A stretch of 64,000 bases of DNA, taken from Bacteroidia bacterium (GTDB lineage Bacteria > Bacteroidota > Bacteroidia > CAIKAF01). Below, piece by piece: positions 43,967 to 52,935 of this stretch. Below the pieces are notes generated by a model. The model was not told the origin of the DNA. It saw only the letters and a program-made list of their open reading frames with translations, and made no database searches. The position numbers and the translations under genes are program-made. Each line of letters opens with the position of its first letter. Position 1 is the first letter of the stretch. Location of the stretch: NCBI GenBank assembly GCA_030427255.1, contig JAUHWY010000001.1:174141-238140 (forward strand), in the 5' to 3' direction.

Positions 43967-44532
43967 ACCAATACAGGACGGCGCTTAAACCACTCCACCA
44001 AATCGGGTGGCAAATCGGTGAGCTGATCCATAAACCGATCGTAATTTTCTTTGGTTTCTTTGGATAAACATTGTTGCATTTGCTCCAATGCTTCGCCCGA
44101 CAAACACACAGGGCTCATGGCATATTCTAAATCAAACAGGGGGTAGCCATCGCGCATGTGGCACTCCACCTGAAATTCAAGGCATGCATCCACTTCTTTA
44201 TGGGTCACGGCGCAGCGTTCTAGCCAAGCCTCCAAACCGGCAGGCTGCTCTTCGGACAGCAGCGCGGCTTTTCTCTTTTCCAGGTCAAATGCCTGCTGCA
44301 TAAATGCCTGCAGATTCTGTCTGGAGCTTTCCGAAATACTGCTTGCCATTTTTACTTGGCACGATCTGCAAATAACCGCTTCCAAGTCGGAGACCACCAT
44401 ATCTTGGTTGGGATACCTCCGAAAGTGCTTCATAAGCGCATAGCTTTGGCCTTGCACCAAGGTTCCGCATAAGTGGCAATGCGTGTAAGGCAAGTTGCTT
44501 GAGCTATCAATAAAGAGGTTTGTCCAGTTCAT
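43963..44532 (-). CDS. Hypothetical protein with two CxxC pairs
   Basis: 189-residue cytoplasmic protein I do not recognise. THCHLCG (C19, C22) and ICRSC (C55, C58) form a likely zinc-binding knuckle; the remainder is helical and acidic, ending in LPPDLVEWFKRRP. A role cannot be given. I chose ATG 44532 over the longer frame (44586), which would run through the -7 box TACCTTTG and into element E7. The predicted transcription start lies essentially at the ATG, so the message may be leaderless. Confidence 0.72.
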   Translation of the reverse strand: MNWTNLFIDSSSNLPYTHCHLCGTLVQGQSYALMKHFRRYPNQDMVVSDLEAVICRSCQVKMASSISESSRQNLQAFMQQAFDLEKRKAALLSEEQPAGLEAWLERCAVTHKEVDACLEFQVECHMRDGYPLFDLEYAMSPVCLSGEALEQMQQCLSKETKENYDRFMDQLTDLPPDLVEWFKRRPVLV

Positions 44533-44536
44533 AAAA

Positions 44537-44544
44537 CAAAGGTA
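44537..44544 (-). promoter_or_regulatory. Putative -7 box for the CxxC-protein gene
   Basis: On the minus strand this reads TACCTTTG, an exact TAnnTTTG match, ending only 4 bp before the ATG at 44532. Confidence 0.6.
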
Positions 44545-44584
44545 GGCAATCGATTTGGCTAAGCATGCTCTGAGCCCTGCTTCC

Positions 44585-44745
44585 ATTTGGGGTACTTCTT
44601 ACTTAGCCGGTGCCGGTTCCAGCCCTGCTTCAGGCAAAGCTCGTCATGCCGGGGCTTGCGGTGGCTTGCATGCGCGCCGCCTCCTCAGCCGGGCATGTCG
44701 GCCTTGCCTTTTGCATGGCGTCCACCTTACCGGGGGGCCATATTC
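44585..44745 (-). repeat. GC-rich structured intergenic element E7
   Basis: Minus-oriented copy between two minus-strand genes. The inner stem pairs 44632-44654 (starts AGGCAAAGC, ends GCCGGGG) with 44689-44709 (starts CCGGGCATG, ends TTGCCT). The apex on the minus strand is GAGGAGG (44680-44686), a CGGC..GCC hairpin, then ACCGCAAG. The edge ATGGCCCCCCGG is shared with E5. The other edge reads GTACCCCAAAT. Confidence 0.8.
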
Positions 44746-44768
44746 TGACAATTTATAAATACTTTGGG

Positions 44769-45512
44769 TTAAAAATCCGCTGCCAACAAAAGACCTTCTT
44801 CGTTTAAAAGAGGAACTACCGGCGCTACATTCTCCTGTAAGCAGTATTCAATATCTTCGCTAAGTTGCAAATGCTTAAGTCGAGTTCTGTGCGAACTGAA
44901 CCTTAAAAAGTGCGCTCTATTTTCTCCGGCAATTTCATGGAGATGCAGGGCCATAAGTGGAGCATCTGCATCAGAATCCAATCCAAAACCTTTAAGGCTA
45001 AGTTCCTTAACTAAGCTACCTGCAAATAAGGTGTCTTCTAGATTTATTCGACCTTTCCAACCCGCACACAAAATCATCACATCTTGTTGTTGGTTTACAA
45101 GGTATTCACTTAAAACGCCAAGGTTCACAAAGGCGCCGGTAACCAATGGACCATCGTGGCGTGCCACCTCAATGGCTTGGGTACCGTTGGTGGTGCTTAG
45201 AACCAATTCTTTTCCCAGGATTTCGGGGCGATTTACATAACTCAAAGGCGAGTTGCCTAAGTCAAATCCTTCCACAACTTCACCTCCCCGTTCGGCGGCC
45301 ATAAGCCGATGTTCCGATTTGGGAATCTTGGCCATGGCTTCCAGGCCGGCCACAGGGCGAACTGCTTTAACTCCATGGTGAAGAGCGGCTGCAATGGCCG
45401 TAGTTGCTCTAAATACATCTACAACTACGGTAATGCTGGGGCGTTCTCTATATCGAGGATATAAATCGGGGCTTAAGCAAACGCTTACTATAGGGCCCTC
45501 CGGGCGCAACAT
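44769..45512 (-). CDS. 2-phosphosulfolactate phosphatase (ComB) family protein
   Basis: 247-residue Mg-dependent acid phosphatase of the ComB family, which in methanogens acts in coenzyme M synthesis; bacterial members are widespread and their substrate is often unknown. VVVDVFRATTAIAAALHHG near 29 carries the conserved DxxRAxT, and AERGGEVVEGFDLGNSP near 73 and ILCAGWKGRINLEDTLFAG near 146 are family signatures. The start ATG overlaps the gcvT stop by one base, so the pair is probably co-transcribed. No sulfolactate pathway genes are nearby. Confidence 0.87.
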   Translation of the reverse strand: MLRPEGPIVSVCLSPDLYPRYRERPSITVVVDVFRATTAIAAALHHGVKAVRPVAGLEAMAKIPKSEHRLMAAERGGEVVEGFDLGNSPLSYVNRPEILGKELVLSTTNGTQAIEVARHDGPLVTGAFVNLGVLSEYLVNQQQDVMILCAGWKGRINLEDTLFAGSLVKELSLKGFGLDSDADAPLMALHLHEIAGENRAHFLRFSSHRTRLKHLQLSEDIEYCLQENVAPVVPLLNEEGLLLAADF

Positions 45513-46606
45513 TAGGATTTGTCTTTTTTAAGGAAGGGAAATGTGGTGGTGCGTGCCTTAAGTTGCTTTCCCCGAATTTCTACAAAAACTTCCTGTCCTG
45601 CTTTGTTCATTGGCACTTGAATGTATCCCATGCCAATGGCTTGACCCAGGCTGGGACTTTGGGTTCCACTGGTCACTTGGCCAATGGCATTCCCTTCGGC
45701 ATCTCTTATGGGGTAGCCTTGCCTTGGAATTCCTCTCTCTAGCATTACAAAACCGCAAAGTCGGCGTGTTAGTCCTTCTTCTTTCTGTTTTTTAAGGAGT
45801 TCAGAGGCTACAAAATTGGTGTCTAATTTTGTGATCCAGCCCAAACCTGCTTCTAGAGGACTGGTTTGGTCGGTAATGTCGTTGCCGTATAGGCAAAAGC
45901 CCATTTCCATGCGAAGAGTGTCACGCGCACCCAAACCTGCAGCTACCAAATCCACCTTTTGACCGGCTTGCATTACCGCATCCCAAAGCGCTTCGGCATC
46001 TTCATTGCTTACATACAATTCAAAACCACCGGCACCGGTATAGCCTGTGTTGGAAATCAGTACGTCTCCAATTCCAGCCATTTCACCAATAGCAAAAGTA
46101 TAATAGGGAATGCCTGCCAAGTCTACCTCAGTAAGTGTTTGAAGCACTTCTGTTGCTTTTGGGCCTTGCACTGCCAGTAGGCTTATTTGGTCGCTTCGGT
46201 TTTCTAGCTCAGCACCAAAGTCTTGATTTAAGTCTACCAATCTTTGCCAATCTTTTTCAATGTTTGATGCGTTTACAACCAACAAAAATTGAGTGTCAGA
46301 TAAGCGATATACCAATAAATCATCAACAATTCCGCCTTGGTCGTTTGGGAGACAGGAGTATTGTATGTTTCCGGGCTTTAATTTTTGTACATCGTTGCTG
46401 GTGGCGTATTGCAACAAGGCCTCGGCTTGGGGCCCCTGCACATAAAACTCGCCCATGTGGGATACATCAAACATGCCGGCAGACGCTCTCACCGCATGGT
46501 GTTCAGGCAAAAGTCCTTTGTATTGAAGGGGCATATCGTAACCTGCAAAGGGCACCATTTTGGCACCTAAGGCAAGATGTTTGGCGTGTAGTGCGGTTTG
46601 TTTCAT
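45512..46606 (-). CDS. gcvT: Glycine cleavage system aminomethyltransferase (T protein)
   Basis: Tetrahydrofolate-dependent T protein of the glycine cleavage system, releasing ammonia and forming methylene-THF. MVPFAGYDMPLQYKG, the DVSHMGEFYVQGPQA segment near 48, and YTGAGGFELYVSNEDAEALW near 189 are diagnostic, and GLGARDTLRMEMG follows. The 364-residue length is normal. Other gcv genes are not in the window. I looked for a glycine riboswitch upstream and found none. Confidence 0.97.
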   Translation of the reverse strand: MKQTALHAKHLALGAKMVPFAGYDMPLQYKGLLPEHHAVRASAGMFDVSHMGEFYVQGPQAEALLQYATSNDVQKLKPGNIQYSCLPNDQGGIVDDLLVYRLSDTQFLLVVNASNIEKDWQRLVDLNQDFGAELENRSDQISLLAVQGPKATEVLQTLTEVDLAGIPYYTFAIGEMAGIGDVLISNTGYTGAGGFELYVSNEDAEALWDAVMQAGQKVDLVAAGLGARDTLRMEMGFCLYGNDITDQTSPLEAGLGWITKLDTNFVASELLKKQKEEGLTRRLCGFVMLERGIPRQGYPIRDAEGNAIGQVTSGTQSPSLGQAIGMGYIQVPMNKAGQEVFVEIRGKQLKARTTTFPFLKKDKS

Positions 46607-46620
46607 AGCAAATATTCGCT

Positions 46621-46628
46621 CAAATATA
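46621..46628 (-). promoter_or_regulatory. Putative -7 box for gcvT
   Basis: On the minus strand this reads TATATTTG, an exact TAnnTTTG match, 14 bp before the gcvT ATG at 46606. The leader would be too short for a riboswitch. Confidence 0.6.
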
Positions 46629-46675
46629 GCAGCTTTTCGAGTAGAGCCATAAATTGACGGTTTCCTGACCGGCTT

Positions 46676-46698
46676 CTTTGGCCTCTTTTAGGCCAAAG
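46676..46698. other. Perfect 8-bp hairpin between divergent gcvT and nuclease genes
   Basis: CTTTGGCC (46676-46683) and GGCCAAAG (46691-46698) pair around TCTTTTA. It lies upstream of both promoters in a 161-bp gap, so it is better seen as an operator or a decayed repeat than as a terminator. It lacks the GAGGAGG apex of E1-E8. Confidence 0.4.
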
Positions 46699-46767
46699 CT
46701 TGGGTTTTAGGAGTAGAATCCGGAACCTGCATACGGGAGCTTCCTCCATTTTTTGTAACATTGACCT

Positions 46768-48021
46768 ATGAAGTATGCATGGATTTTGGCTGTCTTATGG
46801 ATTTCGGCAGCAGGTCTAAAAGGCCAAGTAAGTCAGCAAATTGAGGAATTAGAAGCACAGCGCTCGGCTTTGGCCAAGCAAGACGAGGCATTGAGAGACT
46901 CTCTTCAAGGGTTAAAACTTGCCGATATTCAGCAAAAACTGGCACAAATGGGTTGGCCCAGTGCGGATACCCCCGTGGTAAGCCACCCCGGCTTTGCCTT
47001 GAGTTATTCTGAGGACCACGAACAAGCCCGTTGGGTAGCTCATATGGTGCTTACCGATATTCAAGAAGGGAACGAAGGCCGTACCAACAAGTTTATGGAA
47101 GACCCAAAGGTAGCCACAGGTAGTGCTCAGGAGGTAGATTATTTTCTTAAAACCCCAAAACCTTCCGGTGGGTACAGCTACGACGGCTATGGATTTGACC
47201 GTGGCCACCTAGCGCCATCGGCTGATTTTAAATGGAGTGCTGAGGCCTTGGCGGCTTCTTATTTTTATTCCAATATGTCCCCTCAACGACCCGGCTTTAA
47301 CCGAGGAAAATGGGCCAGACTCGAGGGCTTTGTGCGCGAAAACGTGTATCGGTTCCAAACCGACCTGTATGTGGTTACCGGCCCTGTGCTCTACGATGGC
47401 ATGCCTAAAGTAGAACGTAGCCCAAACGGCATGAGCCTTCCGGACCAATACTGGAAAGTAGTATACAACCCCCTCATTCGTGCCGGTATCGCTTTTTTAA
47501 TGCCGAATCAAAGTTTGCCCAATCCTGTAGAATGGTATGCGGTGCCCATCGACTCCATTGAAACCCTTACCGGTTTTGATTTCTTTTCGGCGCTTCCGGA
47601 TACCTTGGAGGAACGAATGGAAGCTTCTTTTAGCTTACAGCAATGGCTGCCCGAAAAGCAGTTGGGAGAGGCTCTTCCCATAAAAAGTAGCGAGCTTCCT
47701 GAGGGTGCCTTTAATACAAAAACCCTTCAGGACATTTATTACGAGCAAGAAAAAGAAATTACCGTTTGCGGAACCGTAGTAAGTTCCAATAAGAGCAAAA
47801 AGGGGAATGTTTTTCTGAATTTAGACAAGCGCTTTCCAAATCAGGTCTTTAGTATTTCAATTTGGAGCTCCAACGTAAAAAACTTCAGCTATGCTCCGGA
47901 AGAGGAGCTCATGGGGCAAAAAATTTGCGTTACAGGCGAAGTAAGAGACTATAACGATACGCCCTCCACAAATATTAATGGAGAAGAACAATTATTTTTG
48001 CTTGGAGAAGTTCCTGATTAA
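46768..48021 (+). CDS. Secreted DNA/RNA non-specific endonuclease with C-terminal OB-like domain
   Basis: 417-residue exported nuclease of the NUC1/Serratia-nuclease ββα-metal family. The signal peptide ends at GLKGQ (about residue 20), then comes a short coiled coil (22-60: QIEELEAQRSALAKQDEALR). The catalytic motif is GFDRGHLAPSADF (H147), with the metal-ligand asparagine in PGFNRGKWARLE near 180. After the nuclease domain comes a separate region (about 325-415, EITVCGTVVSSNKSKKGNVF ... GQKICVTGEV) that looks like an OB-fold nucleic-acid-binding module. It probably degrades extracellular nucleic acid. Confidence 0.88.
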   Translation: MKYAWILAVLWISAAGLKGQVSQQIEELEAQRSALAKQDEALRDSLQGLKLADIQQKLAQMGWPSADTPVVSHPGFALSYSEDHEQARWVAHMVLTDIQEGNEGRTNKFMEDPKVATGSAQEVDYFLKTPKPSGGYSYDGYGFDRGHLAPSADFKWSAEALAASYFYSNMSPQRPGFNRGKWARLEGFVRENVYRFQTDLYVVTGPVLYDGMPKVERSPNGMSLPDQYWKVVYNPLIRAGIAFLMPNQSLPNPVEWYAVPIDSIETLTGFDFFSALPDTLEERMEASFSLQQWLPEKQLGEALPIKSSELPEGAFNTKTLQDIYYEQEKEITVCGTVVSSNKSKKGNVFLNLDKRFPNQVFSISIWSSNVKNFSYAPEEELMGQKICVTGEVRDYNDTPSTNINGEEQLFLLGEVPD

Positions 48022-48032
48022 TGCTTTTGACT

Positions 48033-48779
48033 ATGCGTGGTGTTGGTTCTTATGCTTTTTTAATTTGCTTGGGTATAGTCCTAGGCTTTAGTTCGTGCAG
48101 CAACGAATCGGAGTTGATTGAACCGGAAGATGTAAACTATTTTCCCCTGCAACCCGGAGCAACTTGGATATATCAGGTAGATTCCATTTGGGTAGATTGC
48201 CTAGCCGACAGATTTGATACCGCTAGTTTTCAAATAAAAGAAGAAATGGAAGCGTGGGTGAAGGGAGCTAACGGCGATAGTCTAATGCGTATAGCCCGTT
48301 ACCGCAGAGCCGACAGCAACAGCCCGTGGGGAGCGCCAAGAATTTGGACCGCTCGACGAAATAATTTACACGCCATTCGAACCGAAGAGAACCGTGCTTT
48401 GGTTAAATTGACTTTTCCCGTTGAATTGGAGAAGACCTGGGACGGTCATGCCTACTTAGCCGAACCGACTCAGGAGTGGCAGTATCAAGAAGTAGACGAA
48501 CCTTTCGACAGCTTAAGCCGCACCCTTCTGGTGGTACAGCAAAGTGAAGAAAACCTTTTGGAGAAAAAGCTGTTTTCTGAGCGTTATGCTTTTTCCATTG
48601 GCTTAGTACATGCCATAAAAATTGATGTGGTAGGTATTGTGACAGACCCAAACGATCCCAACGATTGTGCAGAATACCTGCCTCCCTCTGTCCCTTGGAA
48701 TTCCCTTCCTATTTTGGAGCGCGTTAAATTTGGATACATTTATGAAATGCAATTGCTTTCTTTTGATTCAGGCCTTTAG
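48033..48779 (+). CDS. Hypothetical lipoprotein
   Basis: 248-residue exported lipoprotein with a lipobox LGFSSC near residue 22 from ATG 48033. The mature part begins near EPEDVNYFPLQPGATWIYQV, a pattern common in Bacteroidota surface lipoproteins of unknown role, with KLTFPVELEKTWDGHAYL near 130. No catalytic motif is recognisable. ATG 48021 is an alternative start adding four residues. It lies 11 bp after the nuclease gene and overlaps the subtilase start by 38 bp, so the three may form one operon. Confidence 0.75.
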   Translation: MRGVGSYAFLICLGIVLGFSSCSNESELIEPEDVNYFPLQPGATWIYQVDSIWVDCLADRFDTASFQIKEEMEAWVKGANGDSLMRIARYRRADSNSPWGAPRIWTARRNNLHAIRTEENRALVKLTFPVELEKTWDGHAYLAEPTQEWQYQEVDEPFDSLSRTLLVVQQSEENLLEKKLFSERYAFSIGLVHAIKIDVVGIVTDPNDPNDCAEYLPPSVPWNSLPILERVKFGYIYEMQLLSFDSGL

Positions 48780-50436
48780 CCTTTGTTTTGGTTCATTATG
48801 GGCCCAACAAGAAGAATACCGATTTGCGGTTTTTTTTAAAGACAAGGGTGGCAATGAAGCCAAATTTAGTCTAGAGTCTCCTCAACAATTCCTTAGTATG
48901 CGTGCTTTGGAACGCAGAGAGCGCCAGCAAATAGCCCTTGATGCCTCCGATTTACCCGTGCACGAAGCCTACCGTGCCTCTGTACTCGGCTTAGATGCCA
49001 ATATCCGGGAGGTGGCTATTTCCAAATGGATGAACTTTCAAATGGTAAGCACCGCCGATTCTAGCCTTTCTACCACCTTATCCTCTTTAGATTTTGTAGA
49101 AAAGGTGGTATGTGTGTACAGTGGTAGTGCCATTTGGGAACCCGGCAGTAAAACGGAGTACCTTTCCCCGAAAGAAGGAACCGCAGACACCATGACCCAG
49201 AAGTTGAGGGCTATGGGAGATGCATTTTACGGAGAGTCTGACCGGCAACAACGCATGCTCGGCATGGATTTTGTTCATCATTTAGGGGGCTGGGGGCAAA
49301 ATTTGGTGGTGGCTGTTATGGATGGTGGTTTTAGGAATTACGATAAAATCACTTCCTTTCAACCTTTGTTGAGCCAAGAACGCCTGCTGGGAACCTGGGA
49401 CTTTGTGGCCGGCCATGCATCGGTTAGCGAAGATGCTTCGCATGGCATGCAGGTTTTAAGTTGTATGGCCAGTTGGGCACCGGGAGAAATGGTTGGAACG
49501 GCACCGGCAGCGCATTATTTGCTTTTCCGTACCGAGCATACGGCGGCAGAAACGCCCATGGAGCCCTACCTGTGGATTTGTGCAGCCGAGCTGGCAGATA
49601 GTTTAGGAGCCGATGTGCTAAATACCTCCTTAGGTTATACCACCTTTGACGCTCCATTTGAGAGTTACAGCTATGCTGATTTGGACGGTCAAACCATTTT
49701 GGTATCCAAGGCGGCCCAAATGGCCGCAGAAAAGGGAATGCTGGTATTCAATAGCGCCGGTAACTCAGGCAACAGTTCTTGGAAGTATATCGGTGCGCCT
49801 GCCGATGCCAAAGATATTATTGCCGTAGGAGCCGTAGATGCCAATCGAGAAAAGGCAGGGTTTAGCTCTTTTGGCCCTTCGGCAGATAACAGGGTAAAGC
49901 CGGAACTTGCCGCCATGGGGCGTAAAACCGTATTGTATGGTGCCGGGGATGCACTTACCAATTCTAACGGCACCTCCTTTTCTTCTCCTGTTTTGGCGGG
50001 AGGCGGTGCTGCCTTTTGGAGTTTACATCCTACCGAATCTGCAAGCGCCATTCGAACCGTTATGATTGAAAGTGGGCATCTTTTTGCGGCGCCCGGACCG
50101 GATTTGGGCTACGGAATTCCTCATTTCGGCAATGCCCATGCCCGTCTTTCTCGTCCCGAACTGCTGTTGGCTGAGACTTTTATGGCAGCTCCCAATCCGG
50201 TGGAAAAATCCGAAATGCTCACCTTCTTTTTTCATGCTGCAGATACCGGATTATACCAACTTCAATTCTTTATGGTGAATGGGGCAGAGGCTTTTTCTAC
50301 CGAAATTGGAGTGAGCGATAAAGGGCCGGTGGCTTATCCTCTTTCTTTAGCAGGCATTGGGCTGAATGCCGGAGTATACTCTGTGCGCTTAAGTTTGAAT
50401 GGGATATCCAAAGAAACCCGCTTGGTGTTAAACTAA
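48742..50436 (+). CDS. Secreted subtilisin-like serine protease with T9SS sorting domain
   Basis: 564-residue S8 peptidase. The signal peptide MKCNCFLLIQAFSLCFGSLW is followed directly by AQ. I chose ATG 48742 since it opens on this signal; the frame from 48667 lies inside the lipoprotein gene. The catalytic triad is complete: D194 in VVAVMDGGFR, H234 in DASHGMQVLS, and S412 in NGTSFSSPVLAGGG. The N-terminal ~150 residues (FAVFFKDKGGNE, LSMRALERRERQQI) are a propeptide typical of Bacteroidota subtilases. The C-terminal ~80 residues (LAETFMAAPNPVEKSEM ... LNAGVYSVRL) are a T9SS sorting domain. Confidence 0.92.
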   Translation: MKCNCFLLIQAFSLCFGSLWAQQEEYRFAVFFKDKGGNEAKFSLESPQQFLSMRALERRERQQIALDASDLPVHEAYRASVLGLDANIREVAISKWMNFQMVSTADSSLSTTLSSLDFVEKVVCVYSGSAIWEPGSKTEYLSPKEGTADTMTQKLRAMGDAFYGESDRQQRMLGMDFVHHLGGWGQNLVVAVMDGGFRNYDKITSFQPLLSQERLLGTWDFVAGHASVSEDASHGMQVLSCMASWAPGEMVGTAPAAHYLLFRTEHTAAETPMEPYLWICAAELADSLGADVLNTSLGYTTFDAPFESYSYADLDGQTILVSKAAQMAAEKGMLVFNSAGNSGNSSWKYIGAPADAKDIIAVGAVDANREKAGFSSFGPSADNRVKPELAAMGRKTVLYGAGDALTNSNGTSFSSPVLAGGGAAFWSLHPTESASAIRTVMIESGHLFAAPGPDLGYGIPHFGNAHARLSRPELLLAETFMAAPNPVEKSEMLTFFFHAADTGLYQLQFFMVNGAEAFSTEIGVSDKGPVAYPLSLAGIGLNAGVYSVRLSLNGISKETRLVLN

Positions 50437-50470
50437 ATAAGCTTCCCCTGTTCTGTGTCCCTCCATGAAC

Positions 50471-52933
50471 TCAAATGGGGTCCACATTTATGGTAATTCT
50501 GGGAGGGGACTTTTCCGCAGTAATGCGCTCCAAGTGCTGCTTTAAAAACTGCCTTAAAGGGGCGAATGGAGTTTGAACGGGAATTTTAATAATAATACGT
50601 AGTTGGAATAGATTCCTAAGGCGCTCCGGTCCGGGGGCTTCGGGGCCCAATACCCGCCACCCGGTATAGGTTTCAAGATTTTTTTTAAGCGTAAGCGCAG
50701 CTTTCTCTAGGCGATTGGGATCTTTATGCTTTAAATCGAGGTAAATCAAGCGGCAAAAGGGAGGGTATACATATTGTTGGCGTTCGGCCAACTCTCTTTG
50801 GTAGAACTCCACTAAGGTGTCCTCTGCTACGGCTTGAATGACCGGATGCCCCGGGGAGTATGTTTGAATGAGCACCAAGCCTCTATTGTGCCTACGTCCT
50901 GCTCTTCCGCTAACCTGCATGAGCAATTGAAAAGCCCGCTCTTGAGCTCTGAAATCGGGAAAGTACAGCAGGTTGTCGGCTTGAAGTACACCAACCAAAT
51001 GCAACCTGTCAAAGTCAAGGCCTTTGCTTACCATTTGGGTTCCGGTTAAGATATCGGTTTCCCCGCAGGCGAATCGGCCTATGATTTCCTTAAATGCATT
51101 TTTTCTGCGTGTGGTGTCTAAGTCAAGACGTTCTACCGAGGCCTTTGGAAAGTGGTGTTTGAGCTGTTCTTCCACTTTTTCGGTACCTAAGCCAATGCGC
51201 ACCAATCGTTGGCTTTGGCAGCTGGGGCATTTTTCAGGCGCTTGAATGCTGTAACCGCAATAATGGCACCGTAGTTCTCTGCTGCTTTTATGAAAAGTAA
51301 GACTAATGTCGCAATGGGCGCATTGAGGCACTTCGCGGCAGTCCAGGCATTTGAGCATTTGAGAAAAACCGCGGCGATTTTGAAAAATAATGACCTGTTT
51401 TCTTTGCAGAAGGCATTGAGCTGTTTTTTCGAGTAATTCGGGGCTAAACTGTTTGTCTTCGTGCTCTTCGGGAATTCTAGAAAGGTCTACTATTTGGATT
51501 TGAGGCAATTGCACCTCTCCAAACCGTTCTGTAAGGCTCACTTTGTAATAGGCACCTGTAGATGCCAAATGCCAGCTTTCGAGCGAGGGAGTGGCCGAAC
51601 CAAGAAGAATAGGAATTTTGAGATGTTTTGCCAACCATAGTGCCATATGCACTCCATGATACCTAGGGGCGGGGTCTTGCTGTTTGAATCCGGGGTCATG
51701 TGCCTCATCTACCAAAATTAAACCGGGGCGTTCAAGGGGCAAGAAAAGAGCCGATCGAGGACCAAGCACAATGGAAGGTTGCTTTTCTTTATCTCCCAAG
51801 CATTGCAAAAATACCTCGGTGCGTTCGGCTTCCGACAAATGGGAATGGTATACCGTGACTTCACCGGGAAACTGCTCGGCTACGCGTTCTATGAGTTGGG
51901 TGGTAAGGGCAATTTCCGGAATTAAATACCACACCTGTTTACCGGCAGCAATAGCTTCGGCAATCAATTCAAAATAAAGTGCTGTTTTTCCGCTGCCCGT
52001 AACCCCATGGAACAAAACAGGCTTTTGTGCTTCAATGCCACGCCTTATTTCTTTTAGTGCTGTTTGTTGCGCATCGCTTAATTGAAACGGTGCTTCTTTG
52101 CTGCTTCCAAAAGAAGCCATGCGGGCCACCGTAGATTCTTCACTGAATAGAATCTCTTTTTCTATCAAAGCCTTGATGGCAGGGGCACCATTGGAAACCG
52201 AGGAACTAAGTCTTTGACTATTTACGGGGAGAGGCTTAGGTCCAAAGGCATCGGAAAGTGAAAGGAACTGCATTAAGACCTCCAACTGTTTGGGTGCTTT
52301 GGTGAGCTCATCCATTGCTTTCCTTAACTGGTCCGGATCGTGCATTTCGGGCCTAAGCCTAATCATTTTTACGGTTTTGGGCTTGTATTGGTTTTTCACC
52401 TCAACTTCCATGGAAATTAAGCCCTGATCCATTAAGGTTTTTAACAAGGGCTGCACTCTTTTTTGGTTGAGGATGGATTGCACCTCCTTAAGGCTCAGCT
52501 TTTCTTGAATTTGAAATGCCTCCCATAAAATATAGGCTTTGTCGCTTAAGCTTTCTTCTATGGGTTGTGCATGTGCTTGGCGAATAAAAACCTGTTCGGA
52601 GTTTGGCTTTAATCCGGAGGGGAGGGCCGCAGCCAACACATCTCCCGGGCGACATAAATAGTAGCTTAGCATCCATTCAAACAAAGGCCATTGATAGGGT
52701 TGAAAAACCGGATATTCATCCGGGATTTCATGTATGGACTTTAAGCTTGCGGCTTGTTGGGGTGGGTCGGAAAAAACCGAGTGAATGACACCGGTTACCA
52801 ATTTGTTTCCGCCCAAGGGGACCAGAACTCGAAACCCCGGTTTTGCTTCCTCACCAAGCTCATCAGGTATTTTATAGGTAAGTGGTTCGGGAAGGGCAAG
52901 ATTCACCCAAACATTGGCGAAGCGGGGCTTCAT
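50471..52933 (-). CDS. priA: Primosomal replication-restart helicase PriA
   Basis: Superfamily 2 3'-to-5' helicase that reloads DnaB at stalled forks. The N-terminal 3'-end-binding domain (ANVWVNLALPEPLTYKIPDE) is followed by Walker A GVTGSGKTALYFELI near 313 and the DEAH box ILVDEAHDPGFKQQ near 405. The zinc-binding region has paired cysteines CLDCREVPQCAHC and CHYCGY..CPSC (about 512-552). The helicase C domain has TGTQMVSKGLDFDRL and MQVSGRAGR. Length is 820. It overlaps nothing and lies 2 bp from the pfkA end, so the two share a transcript. Confidence 0.97.
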   Translation of the reverse strand: MKPRFANVWVNLALPEPLTYKIPDELGEEAKPGFRVLVPLGGNKLVTGVIHSVFSDPPQQAASLKSIHEIPDEYPVFQPYQWPLFEWMLSYYLCRPGDVLAAALPSGLKPNSEQVFIRQAHAQPIEESLSDKAYILWEAFQIQEKLSLKEVQSILNQKRVQPLLKTLMDQGLISMEVEVKNQYKPKTVKMIRLRPEMHDPDQLRKAMDELTKAPKQLEVLMQFLSLSDAFGPKPLPVNSQRLSSSVSNGAPAIKALIEKEILFSEESTVARMASFGSSKEAPFQLSDAQQTALKEIRRGIEAQKPVLFHGVTGSGKTALYFELIAEAIAAGKQVWYLIPEIALTTQLIERVAEQFPGEVTVYHSHLSEAERTEVFLQCLGDKEKQPSIVLGPRSALFLPLERPGLILVDEAHDPGFKQQDPAPRYHGVHMALWLAKHLKIPILLGSATPSLESWHLASTGAYYKVSLTERFGEVQLPQIQIVDLSRIPEEHEDKQFSPELLEKTAQCLLQRKQVIIFQNRRGFSQMLKCLDCREVPQCAHCDISLTFHKSSRELRCHYCGYSIQAPEKCPSCQSQRLVRIGLGTEKVEEQLKHHFPKASVERLDLDTTRRKNAFKEIIGRFACGETDILTGTQMVSKGLDFDRLHLVGVLQADNLLYFPDFRAQERAFQLLMQVSGRAGRRHNRGLVLIQTYSPGHPVIQAVAEDTLVEFYQRELAERQQYVYPPFCRLIYLDLKHKDPNRLEKAALTLKKNLETYTGWRVLGPEAPGPERLRNLFQLRIIIKIPVQTPFAPLRQFLKQHLERITAEKSPPRITINVDPI

Positions 52934-52935
52934 GG

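Noticed and set aside
44555-44807. Plus-strand open frames across E7
   Set aside because: No start context or family similarity; explained by the repeat and the 5' end of the minus-strand CxxC protein.
46607-46767. Glycine riboswitch upstream of gcvT
   Set aside because: No glycine aptamer core is visible and the TATATTTG -7 box lies only 14 bp before the gcvT start, leaving no room.
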